The translations under genes were made by a program, and so were the position numbers. Shown here in pieces: positions 46,366 through 54,231 of a DNA stretch of 64,000 nucleotides. The stretch's first letter is position 1. Each line of letters opens with the position of its first letter. The notes beneath the pieces were generated by a model. The model was not told the origin of the DNA. It saw nothing but the letters and a program-made list of their open reading frames with translations, and made no database searches. This DNA is from Treponema sp. OMZ 838 (GTDB lineage Bacteria > Spirochaetota > Spirochaetia > Treponematales > Treponemataceae): contig NZ_CP009227.1 in assembly GCF_000775995.1 (NCBI RefSeq), forward strand, positions 868,001-932,000. Reading direction: 5' to 3'.

Positions 46366-47106
46366 CTATAGCTTTTGGAGCTGATGCACCGTACTCTTAA
46401 AATCCTTAGCGTATTCGGCAGTAAAGGAGAAAGGCTCGCTCGTCCGCGGATGAACCCCTTCAAGCTGATAGGCATGAAGCGCAAGCCGCCGGATAAGCGG
46501 CTGCTCCGTATACACATCACCGTGCCACCGTTGTTTGAGCTCGGAAAGGAGTACCGGCTTACCGCTGCCGTACAGCGAATCGCAGACAATCGGGTAACCG
46601 GCGGCTGCAAGGTGTACCCTAATCTGATGAGTCCTACCGGTAACGGGACGCGCCTCAAGTAGGGAGAATTGCCAGAATGTTTCCAGCACCGTAAAATGCG
46701 TTATCGCTTCCTTGCCGCGCCGTTTATCTACAACAGTACGGTGCAGAGCATCTCCGTCGGCGCGCAGCGGCAGGTCAACGGTAAATTGTTCTTCCGATAC
46801 CCGCCCGTGAATCAGCAGTCGGTATGTTTTCTTTATCTCCCTCTCTTGAAATGCGGTATTCAACGCACGGTGCGCTTCCGCATTGAGGGCATAGAGCAAG
46901 ATGCCGGAAGTGTCTTTATCAATCCGGTGTACGGCATAGAGTTTTTGACACAACGGCGCAATCTGCGGCAGCTCTTTTTGAATGAGCAAGTCGAGCCGCG
47001 GAGCTTCAATATCCCAACGGTCGGCAGCAACTAAAAGACCGGCGGCTTTATTCACCGCAATCATATCATCATCGGCATAAATCAGCGTAAAGGGAGCTTT
47101 TTTCAT
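46366..47106 (-). CDS. RluA-family RNA pseudouridine synthase
   Basis: The 246-residue enzyme isomerises uridine in rRNA or tRNA. Catalytic Asp is in 'YAVHRIDKDTSGILLYA' (about 72-88), with 'VTGRTHQIRVHLAAAGYPIVCDSLYG' (two blocks) and 'LALHAYQLEGVHP' further on. No S4 domain is present. The closest named relatives in length are RluA-type enzymes; the target site cannot be told. The ATG at 47106 overlaps the stop of the upstream gene (TGATG) and is preferred to 47157. Confidence 0.87.
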   Translation of the reverse strand: MKKAPFTLIYADDDMIAVNKAAGLLVAADRWDIEAPRLDLLIQKELPQIAPLCQKLYAVHRIDKDTSGILLYALNAEAHRALNTAFQEREIKKTYRLLIHGRVSEEQFTVDLPLRADGDALHRTVVDKRRGKEAITHFTVLETFWQFSLLEARPVTGRTHQIRVHLAAAGYPIVCDSLYGSGKPVLLSELKQRWHGDVYTEQPLIRRLALHAYQLEGVHPRTSEPFSFTAEYAKDFKSTVHQLQKL

Positions 47107-47999
47107 CAAGTATTCCTCAATTTTAAAAATCGGATTAATTCTGTGTAGCTTTCGCAATCGGGTAAAATGGAAGGCGTGCCATATTCGGGAGAGATTAATA
47201 CGTGAGCATCAAGCGCCTGCAAAAAAAGCGCAGGGTATTCGGCTTCGGGAATATGAGGAAAGAGATACCAACCTTTTTGTGTCCACACGCCGGGAATGAG
47301 GCGCTCCGCTTCGGCTTTCCGGTTGAGCGCCGCTTGCCGTTTCTTTACTATTGTATGGCTGACCCTTGCGCTGCGCCCTGCCGTCTCTGAATGGTGTCCG
47401 TCTTCGATTTTAATTTCTTTGAGTTGAAATTGTTCCATCTTATGCTTTAAATCGAAAAATGCCCGTGCAAGGCTGTACGCAAACGGTGGGAACAGCACAT
47501 CGGAAGGCGGTAAGCGTTCTTCAAACCGGCTACCGGCAGCGATAATGCCGCACGGTACCGGATAGGCGGGCGTTACCAACATGATGCTATCGGCTATCAG
47601 CTCTTGAGAATCGGAAGAGGGATCAAGATCTAAAAACGGCCGCCATACCGGCAGCAGCTGTACCGTACCGTTTTGATCGGCTTGCAGCACAGAGCCGGCT
47701 ATCCGCTCCGCCTTATCCTGCGTTTCATACCAGCGGATAACGGGATAATCCGGCAGCAGGGCTTCCAACGCACGCCGTAGTTGAACATCAGCCTTGGTCG
47801 GCAAAAAGCCGGTGAGCCCCTTATCCAAAAATTGCTTACAAACCAGATTTGCCTGTCCCGTTCTTCTGCCTAAAATTACTTTTCCGCCGTCAAGCCACAG
47901 GTCAAGCAGCCGGACATTTTTTTCCGTGTATAAATAGTAACCGCGGGCGCGCCGGACATTTCCGTACCGCTTGCGGATTTCAGTATAAATATCGATCAT
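47106..47999 (-). CDS. Conserved spirochaetal protein with aminotransferase-like N-terminus, unknown function
   Basis: About 297 residues. The N-terminus 'RARGYYLYTEKNVRLLDLWLDGG' region (about 18-40) followed by 'GFLPTKADVQLRRALEALLPDY' looks like the entry part of class III PLP aminotransferases, but the catalytic lysine region and PLP-binding blocks are not recognisable. It may be a decayed or repurposed homologue. The start at 47999 (MIDIYTEI) is chosen over 48050. It is coupled to the pseudouridine synthase gene by TGATG. The function is unknown. Confidence 0.6.
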   Translation of the reverse strand: MIDIYTEIRKRYGNVRRARGYYLYTEKNVRLLDLWLDGGKVILGRRTGQANLVCKQFLDKGLTGFLPTKADVQLRRALEALLPDYPVIRWYETQDKAERIAGSVLQADQNGTVQLLPVWRPFLDLDPSSDSQELIADSIMLVTPAYPVPCGIIAAGSRFEERLPPSDVLFPPFAYSLARAFFDLKHKMEQFQLKEIKIEDGHHSETAGRSARVSHTIVKKRQAALNRKAEAERLIPGVWTQKGWYLFPHIPEAEYPALFLQALDAHVLISPEYGTPSILPDCESYTELIRFLKLRNT

Positions 48000-48081
48000 T
48001 TGAAAGCTATCATCGCATAACGGCAAAAAAACTACAAGAGAATAAGTCAATCGAACAAAATTTTATGCAAAAGATAGATAC

Positions 48082-48492
48082 TTATAAAAACAGCAGAGTG
48101 CCTGCAGTGATGAGTACGCTGCCGAGGGCTGTTTTTATCGTCAGTTTTTCATGCAGAATAAGGCACGACAAAATCAACGTAAGCACAACGCTCAGCTTAT
48201 CGATCGGAGCAACGCGCGACACTTCACCGATCTGTATCGCCTTAAAATAGCACAGCCATGACGCACCCGTTGCAAGCCCTGAAAGAATAAGGAACACCCA
48301 ATTAGCGGATGTTAAATCCTTTATGCCTTTGATATTCCCGTTTGCAAAAATAATACCCCACGCCAGCGCGAGCACGACAACGGTTCTTATTGCCGTCGCG
48401 AGCGTTGAGTCGATGTTCTTCATACCATATTTTGCAAAAATCGACGTAAAAGCGGCAAACACCGCAGAAAGAAATGCCAATAATTTCCACAT
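48082..48492 (-). CDS. EamA-family half-size DMT transporter
   Basis: This 136-residue protein has five hydrophobic segments and one EamA repeat: 'ASWLCYFKAIQIGEVSRVAPIDKLSVVLTLIL' (read as two blocks) and 'LHEKLTIKTALGSVLITAG'. Half-size members of this family work as dimers and export small metabolites; the substrate is unknown. It stands alone, divergent from the peroxiredoxin gene. Confidence 0.8.
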   Translation of the reverse strand: MWKLLAFLSAVFAAFTSIFAKYGMKNIDSTLATAIRTVVVLALAWGIIFANGNIKGIKDLTSANWVFLILSGLATGASWLCYFKAIQIGEVSRVAPIDKLSVVLTLILSCLILHEKLTIKTALGSVLITAGTLLFL

Positions 48493-48620
48493 AGGTTCAG
48501 TATATACTGAAATACATTCAATAACATAGGATACTATAGAAAAAAGCAGCGGTAGTGCGGAAATCCATTTACAAAAAGGAAGTACAAGAGATCCGATGGA
48601 AACAAAAAGATATGAAGTGC

Positions 48621-48649
48621 TTGCTTTTTTTTAAAAACTATGATATATT
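48621..48649 (+). promoter_or_regulatory. Probable promoter of the peroxiredoxin gene
   Basis: TTGCTT at 48621-48626 and TATATT at 48644-48649 are 17 bases apart, with an A/T-rich spacer. They lie 35 bases before the ATG at 48684. AAGGAG at 48671-48676 is the ribosome site. Confidence 0.5.
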
Positions 48650-48683
48650 AAGAATCATTACTAAGATTTTAAGGAGATACTTT

Positions 48684-49331
48684 ATGGACGAAAGAATTAA
48701 CATGCCGCTTTTAGGCGATGCATTTCCCACTTTGCAAGTACAAACTACACAAGGACCAATGACATTGCCGGCAGACCTAAAAGGTTCGTGGTTTATCGTA
48801 TTCAGCCATCCGGCTGATTTCACTCCCGTATGCACAACCGAGTTTGTCGGCTTTCAGGAACTCATGCCCGAATTTGATAAACTCGGTGTAAAATTGGTTG
48901 GTCTTTCCGTTGACCAGGTATTCAGCCACATGAAGTGGATTGAATGGATGAAGGACAAGCTCAACGTGCAGATTACATTCCCTGTTATTGCTGCAAACGA
49001 TTCGATTGCGAATTCACTAGGACTTTTGCATCCCGGTAAAGGCACTAACACGGTTCGTGCGGTATTCATTGTCGATCCCGAAGGAAAACTCCGGTTGGTA
49101 CTGTATTATCCACAGGAAATCGGTAGAAACATGGATGAAATCTTACGCTCGGTAAAAGCATTACAGATTTCCGACAAGCAAAACGTTGCGTTGCCCGCTA
49201 ACTGGCCGAATAACGGTTTGATTAAAGATCACGCAATTGTACCGCCGCCTTCAAACGTAAAAGACGCCGAAAAACGGCTTAAGGAATACGAAGGTTTTGA
49301 CTGGTGGTTCTGCCACAAAGCGTTAAAGTAG
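48684..49331 (+). CDS. 1-Cys type peroxiredoxin (Prx6 class)
   Basis: The enzyme reduces peroxides. The peroxidatic cysteine is in '[16 protein letters not shown]' (Cys near residue 50), followed by '[18 protein letters not shown]', '[20 protein letters not shown]' and a C-terminal 'FDWWFCHK', the pattern of 215-residue Prx6-class enzymes. The late cysteine could act as a resolving residue, as in archaeal members. The ATG at 48684 with AAGGAG is preferred to the longer open frame from 48555. A clear intrinsic terminator follows. Confidence 0.9.
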   Translation: MDERINMPLLGDAFPTLQVQTTQGPMTLPADLKGSWFIVFSHPADFTPVCTTEFVGFQELMPEFDKLGVKLVGLSVDQVFSHMKWIEWMKDKLNVQITFPVIAANDSIANSLGLLHPGKGTNTVRAVFIVDPEGKLRLVLYYPQEIGRNMDEILRSVKALQISDKQNVALPANWPNNGLIKDHAIVPPPSNVKDAEKRLKEYEGFDWWFCHKALK

Positions 49332-49407
49332 TTGATACTGTAAAACAACGGCTCACGCACAGTTGCCCGTAACGGATAACCGTACAGCGCTAAAAACATT
49401 GAACGAG

Positions 49408-49440
49408 CCCTCTAAAAACTCAAGTTTTTAGAGGGTTTTT
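49408..49440 (+). terminator. Intrinsic terminator after the peroxiredoxin gene
   Basis: CCCTCTAAAAACT pairs with AGTTTTTAGAGGG (13 bp) and is followed by five T. This is the best-formed member of the CTCTAAAAACT palindrome family, here placed as a terminator. Confidence 0.8.
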
Positions 49441-49503
49441 AATTGCCATTCAACCACTGCCCCTATTCCCGCAGGCACGAAAACATAGATGTGCCGTATA
49501 TTT

Positions 49504-50667
49504 TCAAAAAGTAAGCATCATTGACAGATACAGCCGTGCTGCCTGATAAAGTTGAGAAAGTTTAATATGTTCGTTTTCGCGGTGGACAACGGCAAGATCA
49601 CCCGGGCCGATGATAACGGGAGCAAGCCCCTGCTTTACCAATACGCTGCCGTCGGTAGAGCCTGCAAAGATATCCGGGATATACGGAAGACCGACGGCTT
49701 CCAGTGCCGTTTTACACCGCTGTACCAACGGATCGCTTTCTGCTGTAGTCCACGAGGGGCGCCTATCGACAACGGTATACGACACTTGGGCGGTAGAAAC
49801 TTCTTGGTGCAATGCGGCAATCAGTTCGTCCAACTGCGCCCATACTGCATCGATGGGATGCCCGACGGCAAGTCTCGCATCCACGGTAAAGACACAGGTG
49901 TCGGGAACTACCTGCGGTTCCACGCCTGCCTGTATTGCCAGCGTCCGCCAAAAAGACTCTCCGCTCTCCGCCGAAGAATAGCCCGTTAACGCCGTATGCT
50001 TAATCTTTTCTATTAAATTAATAGCCGTGTAAATCGCATTATCGCCTGCGCCGGACTGTGAACCGTGAGCGGTTTTACCCCGTATGCAGACATCCGCCCA
50101 TGTTCTGCCTTTCCCTTTTATACACAACTTTAAATCGGTCGGTTCGCACACCACCAGCGAACGGGCTCCGTCAAACAACGGAGAGTATAAAAGCTTCTTT
50201 GAGCCTTTCATGTAGTTTTCTTCGTCGATTGTCGCGGCAAAGATGATATCTGTCGGCGGAATGATGCCATGCCGCTGTAAAACAGCCATTGCATAGAGCG
50301 CAGCCGTCAGTCCGCTTTTCATATCGCTGCTGCCGCGGCCGTACAAAACACCATCACGTATTTCAGCACCGAACGGGTCAAAGTTCCATCGCCTTCGCTC
50401 TTCGTCGGAAACCGGTACGACGTCCATGTGTCCGGTAAAGATGATGCTGTTTTCACGGGTTTTCCCACGCACCCGAGCGACAATATCACAGCGGTTTCCT
50501 TCAACTGGAATACGCTCATATTCAATCTTATTCGCTTGTAAAAAATCTTCTATATATTGCACCATCGGCGCTTCGTTCCCCGGCGGATTGATGCTGGGAA
50601 TTTTTACAGCGCCTGCAAAAAATGTGCAAAGTTCATCATCATCGATATAATCAAAATAGTTTTGCAT
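49504..50667 (-). CDS. M20 family metallopeptidase (ArgE/DapE/ACY1-like)
   Basis: This 387-residue enzyme has the two-zinc M20 motifs: 'IIFTGHMDVVPV' (about 74-85), 'GVLYGRGSSDMKSGLTAALYAM' (two blocks, about 107-128), 'IIFAATIDEENYMKG' with catalytic and bridging glutamates, and C-terminal 'PVIIGPGDLAVVHRENEHI'. Members remove acyl groups from amino acids or cleave dipeptides. The exact substrate is not readable. It borders the AT-rich cassette island at its upstream side. Confidence 0.88.
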   Translation of the reverse strand: MQNYFDYIDDDELCTFFAGAVKIPSINPPGNEAPMVQYIEDFLQANKIEYERIPVEGNRCDIVARVRGKTRENSIIFTGHMDVVPVSDEERRRWNFDPFGAEIRDGVLYGRGSSDMKSGLTAALYAMAVLQRHGIIPPTDIIFAATIDEENYMKGSKKLLYSPLFDGARSLVVCEPTDLKLCIKGKGRTWADVCIRGKTAHGSQSGAGDNAIYTAINLIEKIKHTALTGYSSAESGESFWRTLAIQAGVEPQVVPDTCVFTVDARLAVGHPIDAVWAQLDELIAALHQEVSTAQVSYTVVDRRPSWTTAESDPLVQRCKTALEAVGLPYIPDIFAGSTDGSVLVKQGLAPVIIGPGDLAVVHRENEHIKLSQLYQAARLYLSMMLTF

Positions 50668-50755
50668 TGGTACTATCCTTTATCCTTTAAAAACCACTAA
50701 GTTTTTAGAGACCTTAAATGTGATTACAGTAAGCTTGACTTGCTGAAGAAATATT

Positions 50756-51175
50756 CTATTTTGCTTCAATTTTAAATACCTCGATATTTGGAAAATCTTT
50801 TACATCATAATACGGTGCTTCATTTTCCCATAATTGATGAAATCTTAATATAATATGATCGTTAAAATCACAGTCCAAATAGACATAGAAATTTTTATTT
50901 GGAAAACTTGTTTTTAAATTTTCAATTAGATTTTTCGTAATTAATTTTGCAGAAGTTATGGCTGTATGTTGAACACGTTTTTTAACTTTACCGCAAATAT
51001 GAATATGATTTTCATATGCCTCTAATTGTGTTTTATCAGATACTTTATCTAATGAATCTATCTTTGAATCTTGAGTTTTTAAAAATATATATTCATTATT
51101 CTCAGAATCTATTGCTGTATAAAATTTCGGGAAGAGAATATCTTGTAATTCGATAATAGTCTTAAAACCATTCAT
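50756..51175 (-). CDS. Hypothetical protein of the AT-rich cassette island
   Basis: This 139-residue soluble, Lys/Asp/Asn-rich protein has no recognised family. It is much more AT-rich than neighbouring core genes, as are the genes up to 53,833. A 67-base attC-like palindrome lies between it and higA, and a small space with a CTAAAAACC repeat separates it from the M20 gene. The placement is that of a one-gene integron cassette. Confidence 0.5.
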   Translation of the reverse strand: MNGFKTIIELQDILFPKFYTAIDSENNEYIFLKTQDSKIDSLDKVSDKTQLEAYENHIHICGKVKKRVQHTAITSAKLITKNLIENLKTSFPNKNFYVYLDCDFNDHIILRFHQLWENEAPYYDVKDFPNIEVFKIEAK

Positions 51176-51211
51176 ATCTTTTTATAAAACCTCGCATCTT
51201 AGTGTAGTGTC

Positions 51212-51278
51212 GCCATAACATTGTTTTAAAGTGCAACGAGCTTGTCTGTATTGTCGGCTTTGAAAATAATGTTATGGC
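51212..51278 (-). repeat. attC-like imperfect palindrome between cassette genes
   Basis: GCCATAAC at 51212-51219 and GTTATGGC at 51271-51278 are exact inverted end boxes. The arms continue imperfectly (ATTGTTTTAAAG against CTTTGAAAATAAT) around a central spacer with CAAGC...TTG pairing. Total length is 67 bases, within the attC range, and bulged arms are typical of attC. The end boxes do not match the consensus GTTRRRY/RYYYAAC exactly (GTTATGG), so the call is tentative. Confidence 0.45.
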
Positions 51279-51284
51279 ATATTA

Positions 51285-51581
51285 TTATGCATAAACGTAG
51301 GCTTTTATCTCTTCTAATTGTGGAGCAAGCTCTAACTTTGCATTTCTTATATCAATATCATCCTGCAAAGCCATAAAATAACCATCTGAAACTCCAAAGA
51401 ATTTTGCAAGTCGTAAAGATGTATCTACAGTAATTCTTCTGCGATTATGAAGAATATCCTGAATGCGAGATGTAGGAACCTTAATTTCCTGTGCTACTTT
51501 ATATGCGGAAAGTCCAAGAGGAATCAAGAATTCTTCATTTAAGATTTCACCCATTGTCGGTGTTTCGATATACTCTGCCAT
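51285..51581 (-). CDS. higA: HigA family antitoxin
   Basis: The 98-residue helix-turn-helix protein has 'GEILNEEFLIPLGLSAYKVAQEIKV' (two blocks), 'RIQDILHNRRRITVDTSLRLAKFFGVSDGYFMALQ' (in blocks), the Xre-type HigA/VapI pattern. It neutralises HigB and represses the operon. It starts 9 bases after higB, in the toxin-first order usual for hig loci. Confidence 0.9.
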   Translation of the reverse strand: MAEYIETPTMGEILNEEFLIPLGLSAYKVAQEIKVPTSRIQDILHNRRRITVDTSLRLAKFFGVSDGYFMALQDDIDIRNAKLELAPQLEEIKAYVYA

Positions 51582-51590
51582 AGTTTTCTC

Positions 51591-51872
51591 CTAGTGGTAA
51601 TCCACAATTTCTACATTATAAAAGTGTCCGTCTTTTTCTGTAAAACAGACACGCCACTGATCATTTATACGGATAGAGTGCTGTCCTTTTCTGTCTCCTA
51701 CAAGTTGTTCAAGATGATTATTTGGAGGCACCCGCAAATCTTCAAGACACTTTGCATTATCTATTAACATAAGTTTACGCAAAGCAACTTTCTGAATTGT
51801 ATTCGGAAGCCGTCTTGAAAACTCCTGTTTATAAACATGCTCTGTTTCTTTATCCGCAAAAGTCTTTATCAT
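51591..51872 (-). CDS. higB: HigB family toxin (RelE superfamily mRNA interferase)
   Basis: HigB cuts mRNA at the ribosome. The 93-residue protein has 'FADKETEHVYKQEFSRRLP', 'RKLMLIDNAKCLEDLRVPPNN' and 'GQHSIRINDQWRVCFTEKDG', the family's order including the catalytic RINDQWR block. The ATG at 51872 is chosen over one five codons upstream because it lies at the right distance from the strong promoter. Together with higA it forms a complete toxin-antitoxin cassette, common in chromosomal integrons. Confidence 0.9.
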   Translation of the reverse strand: MIKTFADKETEHVYKQEFSRRLPNTIQKVALRKLMLIDNAKCLEDLRVPPNNHLEQLVGDRKGQHSIRINDQWRVCFTEKDGHFYNVEIVDYH

Positions 51873-51878
51873 AAGTAT

Positions 51879-51907
51879 ATTATACACATAGAGCGTGTAT
51901 ATGTCAA
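51879..51907 (-). promoter_or_regulatory. Consensus promoter with embedded operator for higBA
   Basis: On the minus strand TTGACA (51907-51902) and TATAAT (51884-51879) are separated by exactly 17 bases, a perfect sigma-70 promoter. A perfect inverted repeat TATACAC-N7-GTGTATA (51881-51901) fills the spacer and part of the -10 box. This is where HigA is expected to bind for autorepression. The start codon is 7 bases beyond the -10 box, so the mRNA may be leaderless or nearly so. Confidence 0.75.
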
Positions 51908-51923
51908 ACAGGCTTTTTTAAGT

Positions 51924-51966
51924 GGCGTAAAGCCGCGTTTTACTGCTACTTTGCTTAGCCCTAAAG
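51924..51966 (-). repeat. Dispersed 43-base cassette-boundary repeat, copy 1
   Basis: This copy and the one at 52903-52946 share most bases, including AAAGCCGCGT, ACTGCTAC and CCCTAAA, in the same orientation. Both lie immediately upstream of a cassette gene and after the previous one, which is where an attC site belongs. The arms GTAAA/TTTAC inside this copy can pair. Confidence 0.55.
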
Positions 51967-52026
51967 TTCAATTTCATTTTAGGAAACAAGCTTGAGTTGC
52001 TTTCTAAAATATTCTCTCTTATTACA

Positions 52027-52532
52027 TTAATATTTTATTAAAGAATTGGAAAATTCTATTTTTTTTCCATTTAGTTTTCCAAATATAGAATTTACATATT
52101 TGTAATCAAAGAAATCTGAATGTATTTTTATTTTCTCTTTTCCATGATGGTTTGATATTTTCCATATACGAACAGGACGACCTCCCCATTCAGGATAACA
52201 ACTTCCCATTTTTATTTTTGTATCTGTTGTTATTTCAATTTTTGAATGAAAGAAGAAATAATTCTGATATTCAACAATATTTCCAAATATTACTATTTTT
52301 TTCCTAAAGGTAAAAAGAAAAGAGACAGTCCTAAAATAAAAAGCAACAAAAGAAGAAACGTCCCAATGATTAAATATGGCCAGTCAGGTAAAAACATCAT
52401 TTCTTTTAATACTGCAGTAATTTTTATGATGAGATAAGAAAATCCACTAAGAAAAAATAAACCTAAACAAATAGAACCAATACAAACAAAACTTTTCAAT
52501 TTTGGATAAATAATGACTTTTGTAATTCTCAT
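52027..52532 (-). CDS. Small membrane protein of the cassette island, frameshifted
   Basis: Two short open frames make one 168-residue protein when one base is added to a run of seven A on the coding strand (52302-52296). The N-terminal frame has two membrane helices (about 14-38 and 52-76). After the break it continues 'KIVIFGNIVEYQNYFFFHSK' and ends 'FGKLNGKKIEFSNSLIKY' within a soluble domain. Two helices followed by a mainly beta domain recalls bacterial PH-like proteins, but I do not recognise the family. It begins 3 bases after the upstream 118-residue gene. Confidence 0.45.
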
Positions 52533-52535
52533 TTA

Positions 52536-52892
52536 TTACACCTGTACAGATGTAACAATAATACATAGAAAAATTGCAATCACATATAAGATGTTTTTAT
52601 ATCTATTTATACGGATATATTCACCGTATTCAAAATACTCTTTTTTGCTGGTTTTCGCGTATTGCAAATTTAGTCTTTCTAGAGCCGCCCCAAGCGAATA
52701 AGACCTTCGTAAGCCGTATTCTTCACCGTAAAATTCTTTATACCCAATAAAGGTCATAGTTTCTGTATCGCCTTCCAAACGACAAAAATCAATGAAAGCT
52801 TTATATTGATTATTCCATGCAACCAAACTCCGAATAAGTATAACAAAAAAGTATACTGCACATAATCCACTAAAAATTTTTAATACAATCAT
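52536..52892 (-). CDS. Small membrane protein of the cassette island
   Basis: This 118-residue protein has a membrane helix at each end (about 1-25 and 97-117) and a charged middle with 'YGEEYGLRRSYSLGAALERLN'. No family is recognised. It starts next to the second copy of the 43-base repeat and is followed after 3 bases by another membrane protein gene, so both may form one two-gene cassette. Confidence 0.5.
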   Translation of the reverse strand: MIVLKIFSGLCAVYFFVILIRSLVAWNNQYKAFIDFCRLEGDTETMTFIGYKEFYGEEYGLRRSYSLGAALERLNLQYAKTSKKEYFEYGEYIRINRYKNILYVIAIFLCIIVTSVQV

Positions 52893-52902
52893 TTTTCTCC
52901 CA

Positions 52903-52946
52903 GCGACGAAAGCCGCGTACTACTGCTACCTTGTTCCGCCCTAAAA
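52903..52946 (-). repeat. Dispersed 43-base cassette-boundary repeat, copy 2
   Basis: This copy matches 51924-51966 in blocks GAAAGCCGCGT, ACTGCTACC and GCCCTAAAA, same orientation. It lies 10 bases before the ATG of the 118-residue gene. In copy 1 about 30 extra bases separate the related TTTTAG boundary, so the unit is variable at one end. Confidence 0.55.
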
Positions 52947-53079
52947 TATTCCTTTTTAAAATTTTATAATATTGAAACTGAATAAATAAATTATAAAAGC
53001 ACAACCAATGTTTATAATTGCATTTACTAGTAAGGAAGTTAGTAAAGTTTTCTTCCCTATCATCCCTTTTCCCAATCCC

Positions 53080-53833
53080 TCAAATTTCTATGCTTTCTTT
53101 TAATTTAAAATACTCTCTATCATACATAAACAATAATATGAGTAACAATGCAGATACACCTAATATAGTTAAATATAATTGTATTGATTCTCTTTTAAAT
53201 AAAAGAATCATATTTGATAAATTAAAAAAAGTATGATAAAAAATTGCATTTAAAATATTGTTTTTTGATTTCTTATAAAAATATGTGATAAAAATACTAA
53301 GCATAATAACCGTAGGGATAAATAATAGGTATCCTACGAATCCGACGTTCATTATTTTGAAGAAATGCCATGCCCCCCCAAAGTATTCCAACAAATAGTG
53401 AACCGGTAAACGAAGTATATTTATTTTCAAAAATTTGTAATAAAGTTCCTCTCCAACCAATTTCCTCACTAATAGATCCGACAATAGTAGCTATAATACC
53501 AATTAGTAACAAATACCCCGTGTATTCTGATTTAACATACGGTATTCCCATTAAATCAAGTATAAATGAAGATAGTAAAATCAGTGTTATTGGAAATATA
53601 ATAGCTATTACTGAGTATCTATTTAATTTATAAGCATAAAATTTTCTTTCATTATATTTTTTTCTAAAAATTAAAGTTGTTATCAATGGAGATAATTGTA
53701 CTGTAACCATTGTAACAGAGCCTAATAGTAATTCATTACCTCTGATATTTTGTGTAGCACCTCCGAATATCATAGCAAGAATAAAGGTTATTAGTAAGTT
53801 CATCAAATTAAAAAATACTACTTTTTTATTCAT
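53080..53833 (-). CDS. CPBP family intramembrane metalloprotease, frameshifted
   Basis: The protein would have about 250 residues and seven or so membrane helices. The first frame holds the motif EEIGWRG (E-E-x-x-x-R, about 142-148) and ends at 53297. The second holds AWHFF and 'FYHTFFNLSN', the further metal-binding histidine motifs. A run of seven G on the coding strand (53379-53373) separates them. Removing one G gives the canonical ILWGAWHFF. CPBP (Abi) proteins process or protect against peptides and are frequent in mobile cassettes. The very AT-rich composition marks it as accessory DNA. Confidence 0.75.
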
Positions 53834-54136
53834 TTTATTTCCTCTAAACTTATTTTTTTCGTTATCGTTAAAATAAATGTTATAGATTAGTTCTGTCTCC
53901 GCCTACCTCAAGAAACGTCAATCTCACTAAACCTTATCCTACCGCCATTAGGCGTACGTCTCACATTGTTTCAACCTTTCCTCATAATACCATCAAAACT
54001 ACTCGTTTACAATCTAAACTGCTACAAGATAAGAAATTAAATCTTTCTACCATAATATTCGCCGAAACACATCATCAACAGTCAGATTAGGCCTATCTTC
54101 ACTAAACAAGCTAAAACAAATCACATTCGGTCGATA
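53834..54136. other. Spacer between the integrase scrap and the first cassette gene (attI side)
   Basis: This 303-base stretch has no credible gene. In a reverse-oriented integron it would hold the attI site. I see 'CGTTATCGTTAAAAT' near 53863 as a possible core region but no clear attI. It also contains the read-through of the broken integrase frame up to a stop at 54047. Confidence 0.4.
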
Positions 54137-54222
54137 GGGCTTTGAACAGCCGAGGCCGCCGCAGTTGAGAACGTGAGTGTAAACAATAGTGGTTGAAACA
54201 TCGCTGTGACCGAGAAGCTCTC
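54137..54222 (-). pseudogene. intI: C-terminal fragment of an integron-type tyrosine recombinase
   Basis: The minus strand encodes [18 protein letters not shown] followed by [10 protein letters not shown]. This is the end of IntI integrases: the [10 protein letters not shown] box with catalytic His, catalytic Tyr in YTHVL, and the IntI-specific G-G-x-G-x-x-S-P tail. Nothing of the N-terminal 270 residues remains; the fragment begins 10 bases after the ppk1 stop. It is oriented toward the minus-strand cassette genes, the reverse arrangement reported for Treponema denticola. The XerC/D alternative is less likely because of the tail. Confidence 0.72.
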
Positions 54223-54231
54223 TAAAATAAT

